A stretch of 11,524 nucleotides of DNA, taken from positions 1-11,524 of the forward strand of contig DGSV01000083.1 in assembly GCA_002394025.1 (NCBI GenBank), read 5' to 3'. The notes under the pieces are model-generated. The model saw nothing but the letters and a program-made list of their open reading frames with translations, searched no databases and was not told where the DNA came from. The position numbers and the translations under genes were made by a program. Below, in pieces: positions 6,394 to 11,524 of this stretch. The stretch comes from Bacteroidales bacterium UBA4353 (GTDB lineage Bacteria; Bacteroidota; Bacteroidia; Bacteroidales; Paludibacteraceae). Each line of letters opens with the position of its first letter. Position 1 is the first letter of the stretch.

Positions 6394-9300
6394 ATGAAAA
6401 AGATTTACTGCATGATACTATCGCTTTTGCTGTCTGTGACCTGTGTTGTTAGGTTGCATGGTCAGCAGAATGCCTATACCTTACCATATTTTTGTAATTT
6501 TGAGGATGATACTGAGAATGCTAATTGGGTGTTGAATAATCGTCAACAGCCTGCGTTACGTACTTTTTGGTCGATAGGAACCGGAGCTCACAAGGCAGGC
6601 ATAAAGGCGTTGTATGTGAACACCGGTGATGAATCTTCCGCAGAGTATTACGGTGATGATGAGCAGCGTACTTTGGCGTATCGTGCCTTCCCGGGTTTGG
6701 CTCGCGGTTCGTATGATTTGGCATTTGATTGGCGTGCTTTGGGTGATATGAAGGCTGATAAGATGAACGTGTACTGGTTGCCTCAGGCTTTGGTAACGAC
6801 CACAACATCAACCAATAACAGCCAGTTGCCGGGTTCATGGTCAGCTTATGAGATTACCGGAGGTGGTTTGAGTGGTCAGGGTGTATGGCAGTTTTTCTCG
6901 GCGTCAGTATCCGTGACCTCGTCAACGACCTACGTGTTGATGTTTGTCTGGGTTAATAATGCCACCAATACTTTCAATCCCGGTGTTTGTGTTGATAATG
7001 TTCAGTTGGCTCTCAAGGGTACTAACAACTCATGCGGTTCTATGCCCCAAAACCTTACCGTTACGGAAGACCCTGACGCAGGAGGTTATGTGGTACGTTG
7101 GGATGCCCTGACACAGCCGGTGACCTACGATTTGCTGTTTTTTCTTGACGGAGCGATACAGATTGATACCATAGCCGACTTGACGAGCAATAGTGTTGTG
7201 ATACCGGCCTCGCGTTTCAACAGCGGTTTGTATAACTTCATGGTTCGCAGTAAATGTTCAGACGGTGCCGTGAGTGTATATACCGAAGTATCAGGCATAA
7301 AATGTATTAACTACGAAGCTTCTACCGGTGCCGCCAATGCATGTCCTGAGGTTACCATTCCCGCCGACATGACCATAGAGGGCGAGTTGAAGCGAGTTCT
7401 TCCCGGTTGTTCTAACAAGCCTTTTATGCTCAAGCCGCGTATTATGGCCGGTGGCGGTCAGCCGGCAGGTTATCGTGTTGATCCTATTCTTTATAATCCT
7501 CCGACCCCTAACCTGACGCAGATGACGCAAATCACGCGTGACGACTATTGGGATAACATTCAGGATCTGCCTTTCGGTTTCTGCTTCTTTGGCGGCACGT
7601 ATCGCAGCGCCATAATCTGCGCCAACGGTCAGATATCCTTTAATCCTGAGGTCAGCGGTCAGCCCTCGGGTTATAGCCTTAGCAGCAAGCCCGATATACC
7701 GTCGCCACAATTTGTCGGCACAGGTGGTTACAACTGGGCAAATGCCATCTATGGCGTCTTTGAGGATGTGGACCCGGCTTATAATCATCTATCCGGAGGG
7801 TCTATATATTATGGTGTGATAGGTGAGGCTCCCTGTCGTATGCTTGTGGTGACGTGGAACAAGGTACCTTTGTATCAGAGCCATGAGCCCGAGACGTTTA
7901 TGACGGTGCTTTATGAGGGTACGAATGTGATTGATGTTTATGTTAAAGAACGTCATATATCAAGTTCGGACTGGAATAACAGTCGCGGTATCATAGGTTT
8001 GATAAATGAGGATGGCACTGATGGTATTGCCGCCCCGGGTCGTAACACGACGTCCGCCCCGTGGTCCGTAACGCCTTCTACTGCTGAGGCTTGGCGCTTT
8101 TCGCCGTACTCAACACCGCAGTATTTGGTGACGTACTACAACGGTGCCGGCACTGAGGCTGAGATAATTGGCTATGGTGATAGCATACTGATAGACCCTT
8201 TGCAGGTCAAGGATACCATCACGGCGCGCCTACAGTTTACGGCTTGTAACGGCGACTACTTCGACTTCACGGATATGGCGGTGATAGAGTGGCCACACCT
8301 TGAGATTACCGAAAAGAATGCCACGATATGCCAAGGCGGACAGTATAGCGACAAGTACTTCACAGTTGACAAGGCTGGTGAGTATGAATATACCTTGCAG
8401 GATGTGAATGGTTGTGATTCGGTATATTATCATCTGATCCTTGAGGAAAAGATAGCTGATACGCATGTAGAGAAGGCTACAATATGCTATGGCGAAAGTT
8501 TCCGTTATCGCGGACAGAACATCAATCAAAGTGGTGTGTATGCCTTTACTGACTTGTATGAAGACGGTTGCGTCTCGCTCTACGACACACTTGACTTGAC
8601 CATAAAGCCCGAGATAAGTTTCCATATCGAGAAGCAGGACCTCGTGAGCGGTCCCACGTCAGGTTCGATAACTATCTCTGAGCTTGATGAGGGTAGCTAC
8701 TATTCCGTCAATGGCGTAATGAATGGTCCTCTGACGAACCTCGGTGAGGGTGACTATAATATCATCATCTATAATGATTATGGTTGCGCTACGGCTCCGC
8801 AGTATGTTCACATATCCGGAGACAGGCTCGAGGTGGTTACTTATGAATATCCCGACTTTATTTGTCAGGATGAGTTGACGCTTGAGATACCTTACGAAGT
8901 TATCAAGGGTACGTTGACGAGTTATGACATTACTTGGGATAGTAAAGGTCATGCGGCGCGTTTTGTTGATAAGCGTGATTTGCAGCCAAGTAACAATGTA
9001 TTCACGATAGACATACCGGAAAATGTGAAACCGGGACACTATGATGTTCATATTATTCTGCATGACCTGCTTGATTTTGAACCGCAAGAGATAGTGCTGC
9101 CTATCAATATCAACTACAGCAGTGATGTGATGGCTCAGAAATGGGGCGACGTGTTGGCTGTGTATAATGATAAGTATAACGGCGGTTTCCATTTCAGTCG
9201 TTATCAGTGGTATCTTAACGGTCAGCCTCTTTGGGGCGAGACGATGTCTTACCTGAACATGACCAAGACTTATGAACTTCTTGACACAGAAGGTTACTAT

Positions 9301-9600
9301 CAGGTTGGTCTGACGCTCGTAGGCGAGGATGAAGAGATATTGAGTTGTCCGTTCTTTGCTCATACCTATCAGGGCGAGAGTGGTGCTCCTGAGATGTCGC
9401 GCAGCGGCAATGTGATGAATATCTCGTGGGGCGAGAATAATGGTATGGCGCAGATATGGAACAACTCGGCGCAGATGATATCACAACAGCCCATCACCGA
9501 CGGCATGGCACAAGTGTCGCTGCCTGCAAATCATGGCGTGTACATCCTTACTGTGACAAGCGATAGCGGTGAACGTTACAGCTTCAAGGTAGTGCAGTAA
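6394..9600 (+). CDS. Large secreted multidomain surface protein (Bacteroidota mosaic, probable type IX cargo)
   Basis: The product has 1068 residues from the ATG at 6394; a GTG four codons earlier is possible, but MKK begins a normal signal peptide (MKKIYCMILSLLLSVTCVVRLHG, about 1-23). About 25-210 is an adhesin or MAM-like jelly roll opening LPYFCNFEDDTENANW. About 214-305 is a fibronectin type III-like domain (PQNLTVTEDPDAGGYVVRW). About 340-570 contains LPFGFCFFGGTYRSAIICANGQISFN and VTWNKVP, a module common in Bacteroidota surface proteins and resembling nidogen-like domains. Two short repeats with cysteines at 646 and 698 share ICxGxxY/F...G.Y...GC.S.Y, followed by a SprB-like segment. 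The C-terminal ~75 residues end GVYILTVTSDSGERYSFKVV, resembling a type A type IX sorting domain. No catalytic motif was seen; adhesion or a structural role is likely but unproven. It has its own promoter and terminator. Confidence 0.85.
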   Translation: MKKIYCMILSLLLSVTCVVRLHGQQNAYTLPYFCNFEDDTENANWVLNNRQQPALRTFWSIGTGAHKAGIKALYVNTGDESSAEYYGDDEQRTLAYRAFPGLARGSYDLAFDWRALGDMKADKMNVYWLPQALVTTTTSTNNSQLPGSWSAYEITGGGLSGQGVWQFFSASVSVTSSTTYVLMFVWVNNATNTFNPGVCVDNVQLALKGTNNSCGSMPQNLTVTEDPDAGGYVVRWDALTQPVTYDLLFFLDGAIQIDTIADLTSNSVVIPASRFNSGLYNFMVRSKCSDGAVSVYTEVSGIKCINYEASTGAANACPEVTIPADMTIEGELKRVLPGCSNKPFMLKPRIMAGGGQPAGYRVDPILYNPPTPNLTQMTQITRDDYWDNIQDLPFGFCFFGGTYRSAIICANGQISFNPEVSGQPSGYSLSSKPDIPSPQFVGTGGYNWANAIYGVFEDVDPAYNHLSGGSIYYGVIGEAPCRMLVVTWNKVPLYQSHEPETFMTVLYEGTNVIDVYVKERHISSSDWNNSRGIIGLINEDGTDGIAAPGRNTTSAPWSVTPSTAEAWRFSPYSTPQYLVTYYNGAGTEAEIIGYGDSILIDPLQVKDTITARLQFTACNGDYFDFTDMAVIEWPHLEITEKNATICQGGQYSDKYFTVDKAGEYEYTLQDVNGCDSVYYHLILEEKIADTHVEKATICYGESFRYRGQNINQSGVYAFTDLYEDGCVSLYDTLDLTIKPEISFHIEKQDLVSGPTSGSITISELDEGSYYSVNGVMNGPLTNLGEGDYNIIIYNDYGCATAPQYVHISGDRLEVVTYEYPDFICQDELTLEIPYEVIKGTLTSYDITWDSKGHAARFVDKRDLQPSNNVFTIDIPENVKPGHYDVHIILHDLLDFEPQEIVLPININYSSDVMAQKWGDVLAVYNDKYNGGFHFSRYQWYLNGQPLWGETMSYLNMTKTYELLDTEGYYQVGLTLVGEDEEILSCPFFAHTYQGESGAPEMSRSGNVMNISWGENNGMAQIWNNSAQMISQQPITDGMAQVSLPANHGVYILTVTSDSGERYSFKVVQ

Positions 9601-9656
9601 GATGTGTCTTACCGAAACAAAGTAACAGAGCGCATAAATTGAGGCGCGGCGCAAGG

Positions 9657-9674
9657 CAGACGTTATAACGTCTG
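9657..9674. repeat. 18-bp perfect palindrome after the secreted protein gene
   Basis: CAGACGTTATAACGTCTG is fully self-complementary and lies 56 bases past the stop codon. As RNA it gives a 6-bp stem, CAGACG/CGTCTG, with a six-base loop. It is followed by a 10-bp palindrome, TTCTATAGAA (9675-9684), and then the terminator. It may help transcript 3'-end formation or bind a protein. Confidence 0.6.
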
Positions 9675-9687
9675 TTCTATAGAAATA

Positions 9688-9723
9688 AAAGAACTCCAGT
9701 CGAAATGCTGACTGGAGTTCTTT
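9688..9723. terminator. Strong bidirectional intrinsic terminator
   Basis: AAAGAACTCCAGTC (9688-9701) pairs perfectly with GACTGGAGTTCTTT (9710-9723): a 14-bp stem with an 8-nt loop. T-rich sequence follows on both strands (TTTTTGTTTT on plus; TTTTATTTC on minus). It lies between two convergent genes, the secreted-protein gene and the TagD-like gene, and can end transcripts from both. Confidence 0.93.
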
Positions 9724-9750
9724 TTGTTTTCAAAGCAATGTTTTATGTTG

Positions 9751-10203
9751 TTATTTTACGTCGGGGTTGGGCTGGTGGTCTATCTGGTTCTTGAGTTCCT
9801 CGTATTTGTCTATGATTTCTTTTTTAATACTTGTGGTGGAAAGTCCCGCTCCATAAGGGAAGTAGAAGACAGTAACACCGAGGTCGCGCAGGTAGTCGTA
9901 TTTGCCTTGCCAGTCGTCGCCGACAACAAAGACGTCAATATTGAGTTTCTTGACGAGTTCTGTATGATCGAGTGAATGTTGTGGAATAACTATGTCGGGA
10001 TATTTGAGTGCTTTGATGATAGCCTGCCTTTCCTCGAAAGGTATGATAGGAGGTCTTTTATAGCTGCACACGAGTTCGTCGGTGCTCACGCCCACTATGA
10101 GCGTGTCACCGAGTCCTCGCGCGTATTGTATCATTTTAAGGTGGTTACTATGGAACATATCGAATGTTCCGCTGGTATAGACCACAACACGATTGTTATA
10201 CAT
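9751..10203 (-). CDS. TagD-like cytidylyl/adenylyltransferase with altered signature motifs
   Basis: This 150-residue protein belongs to the nucleotidyltransferase superfamily of glycerol-3-phosphate cytidylyltransferase (TagD) and phosphoethanolamine cytidylyltransferase. It has an N-terminal nucleotide-binding strand and signature (VVYTSGTFDMFHSNH, 7-21), ALGD-like RGLGDTLIVGVSTDEL (29-44), PFEERQAIIKAL (55-66), VVGDDWQGKYDYL (93-105) and GLSTTSIKKEI (120-130). These match TagD throughout. However, the catalytic HxGH is HSNH (18-21), with Asn for Gly, and the RTEGIST region reads PYGAGLST, without the usual Arg. It would activate a small phosphorylated alcohol or sugar with CTP for a lipid or envelope polymer; the substrate is unknown. 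The gene starts 7 bases after the infB stop codon, so it is probably co-transcribed with infB. Activity may be altered by the substitutions. Confidence 0.85.
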   Translation of the reverse strand: MYNNRVVVYTSGTFDMFHSNHLKMIQYARGLGDTLIVGVSTDELVCSYKRPPIIPFEERQAIIKALKYPDIVIPQHSLDHTELVKKLNIDVFVVGDDWQGKYDYLRDLGVTVFYFPYGAGLSTTSIKKEIIDKYEELKNQIDHQPNPDVK

Positions 10204-10210
10204 AGCCTTT

Positions 10211-11524
10211 TTAGAGTTTTTTCGTTATCTCGATTTGTTCGAAACTTTCCACGAGGTCTCCGACTCGTATGTCGTTATATCCCTTGATGTTGAGTCCGCA
10301 TTCTTGGTTTGTTCCGGCTTCTTTGATGTCGTCTTTGAAGTGCTTGAGCGACTCCAGTTCGCCGGTATATATTACTATGCCGTCGCGTATGAGTCGTACT
10401 TTTTGTCCGCGTTTGATTTTTCCTTCGCGTACTATGCATCCGGCTATTGTTCCCACTTTGGAGATTTTAAATGTCTGCATGATTTCCAGTGTGGCGGTGA
10501 CTTCTTCCTTATATTCCGGTGCCAGCATACCTTCCATTGCCGACTTGATTTCCTCTATGGCGTCGTATATGATACTGTAGAGACGTATGTCGATATCTTC
10601 TTTTTCGGCGAGTTTTCGTGCTGTTGCCGTAGGTCTGACTTGGAAGCCGCATATTATTGCGTCAGATGCTGCCGCAAGCAGTATATCGGAGTCGGATATT
10701 GCTCCCACGGCTTTATGTATGACGTTGACTTGTATGTTTTCCGTCGAGAGTTTTATCAGTGAGTCGGATAGTGCTTCTACGGATCCGTCCACATCGCCTT
10801 TGACGATAATGTTGAGTTCCTTGAAGTCTCCGAGAGCCACTCGTCGTCCGAGTTCTTCGAGTCCGAAGTGTTTTCGTGTGCGCAGGTCTTGTTCGCGCTG
10901 CAGTTGTTCGCGTTTATTGGCTATTTCCCGTGCTTCCTGTTCGGTAGGCATCACGTTGAAGTTATCGCCGGCCTGCGGAGCTCCGTTGAGTCCGAGGATG
11001 AGTACCGGTTCGCCGGGGTGTACTTCTTTAACCTTCTGGTTGCGTTCGTTGAACATGGCTTTGACGCGTCCGAAGCATGTTCCCGCCAATACGCAGTCGC
11101 CGATGTGCAGTGTACCGTCCTGAACGAGTACTGTGGCAACATATCCGCGTCCTTTGTCGAGTGATGACTCGATAATGGAGCCTTGCGCCCGGCGTTTTGG
11201 GTTAGCCTTGAGATCGAGCAACTCGGCTTCGAGAAGTACTTTTTCGAGAAGTTCGAAAACACCGGTGCCTTTCTTGGCTGATATGTCTTGACTCTGGTAT
11301 TTGCCACCCCAGTCTTCGACAAGGCAGTTCATATTAGCGAGTTCTTCTTTGATTTTCTCGGGATTGGCGCCTGGTTTATCGATTTTGTTGATAGCGAAAA
11401 TCATGGGTACTCCCGCGGCTTGCGCATGGTGTATAGCCTCTACGGTTTGCGGCATGACATTGTCGTCGGCAGCCACGATGATGATAGCGATATCCGTCAC
11501 CTTAGCACCACGGGCACGCATAGC
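10211..11524 (-). CDS. infB: Translation initiation factor IF-2, C-terminal part (cut by the window edge)
   Basis: The 437 visible codons cover the end of the GTPase domain through to the C terminus; the frame stays open to the right edge, so the start and N-terminal region lie outside. The G-domain piece has the guanine-specificity motif NKID (FAINKIDKPG) and SAK (ISAKKGTGV). Domain II follows (RGYVATVLVQDGTLHIGD), then domain III (LNIIVKGDVDGSVEALSD) and domain IV, the fMet-tRNA-binding C2 part (GTIAGCIVREGKIKRGQKVRLIRDG). All are in the standard IF-2 order. IF-2 is a GTPase that places initiator tRNA on the 30S subunit and promotes subunit joining. The gene ends at 10211 (TAA) and is followed after 7 bases by the TagD-like gene. 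Confidence 0.98.
   Translation of the reverse strand, partial: AMRARGAKVTDIAIIIVAADDNVMPQTVEAIHHAQAAGVPMIFAINKIDKPGANPEKIKEELANMNCLVEDWGGKYQSQDISAKKGTGVFELLEKVLLEAELLDLKANPKRRAQGSIIESSLDKGRGYVATVLVQDGTLHIGDCVLAGTCFGRVKAMFNERNQKVKEVHPGEPVLILGLNGAPQAGDNFNVMPTEQEAREIANKREQLQREQDLRTRKHFGLEELGRRVALGDFKELNIIVKGDVDGSVEALSDSLIKLSTENIQVNVIHKAVGAISDSDILLAAASDAIICGFQVRPTATARKLAEKEDIDIRLYSIIYDAIEEIKSAMEGMLAPEYKEEVTATLEIMQTFKISKVGTIAGCIVREGKIKRGQKVRLIRDGIVIYTGELESLKHFKDDIKEAGTNQECGLNIKGYNDIRVGDLVESFEQIEITKKL

Noticed and set aside
8659..9363. 234-codon open frame opposite the secreted protein gene
   Set aside because: Antisense shadow; composition and sequence look like reverse-translated beta-rich protein, and the sense frame has clear domains.
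10193..10762. 189-codon rightward frame opposite infB
   Set aside because: Antisense shadow of infB; rich in F, Y and C as expected from the opposite strand.

Overview
The window looks like chromosomal DNA from an anaerobic member of the Bacteroidota, most likely order Bacteroidales. The evidence is a ~46-bp CRISPR repeat of the GTTGTG...TTTCAAA... type seen with Bacteroidota type II-C systems, promoter boxes matching the Bacteroidota -7 consensus TAnnTTTG, few Shine-Dalgarno sites, an oxygen-sensitive 2-hydroxyacyl-CoA dehydratase-activase module, and a large secreted mosaic protein of the type IX-secretion kind. Genus cannot be told from the sequence alone.

Layout. 1-249 is the end of a CRISPR array (one partial and three complete 46-bp repeats, three 30-bp spacers) that continues off the left edge. 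250-999 is an A+T-rich insert holding one leftward gene for a small MNT-fold (AbiEii-like) nucleotidyltransferase. 1000-1045 is a fifth, slightly degenerate repeat, so the nucleotidyltransferase gene lies inside the CRISPR locus. 1088-6036 is a leftward three-gene operon: a two-domain ASKHA ATPase (acyl-CoA dehydratase activase type), a DUF2229/HgdB-like cysteine-rich protein, and a TetR/AcrR regulator. 6037-6393 is a divergent control region with a perfect 11-4-11 palindrome and phased copies of its half-site. 6394-9600 is a rightward 1068-residue secreted multidomain protein, ending before a palindrome and a strong bidirectional terminator. 9751-10203 is a leftward TagD-like nucleotidyltransferase immediately behind the 3' part of infB, which leaves the window at the right edge.

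How the parts work together. Read leftward, each CRISPR repeat contains a Bacteroidota-type promoter (TTG, 20 bp, TAACTTTG) whose start would fall a few bases before the spacer. The isolated repeat keeps this promoter and is the only consensus-like promoter seen upstream of the nucleotidyltransferase gene. In the activase operon two polypeptides that are often parts of one large protein are encoded separately. An 11-bp inverted repeat pairs the end of the first gene with the start codon of the second, which suggests translational coupling. The palindrome over the operon promoter is the natural operator candidate for the TetR protein encoded as the last gene. No cas genes, IS elements, tRNAs or rRNAs are visible.
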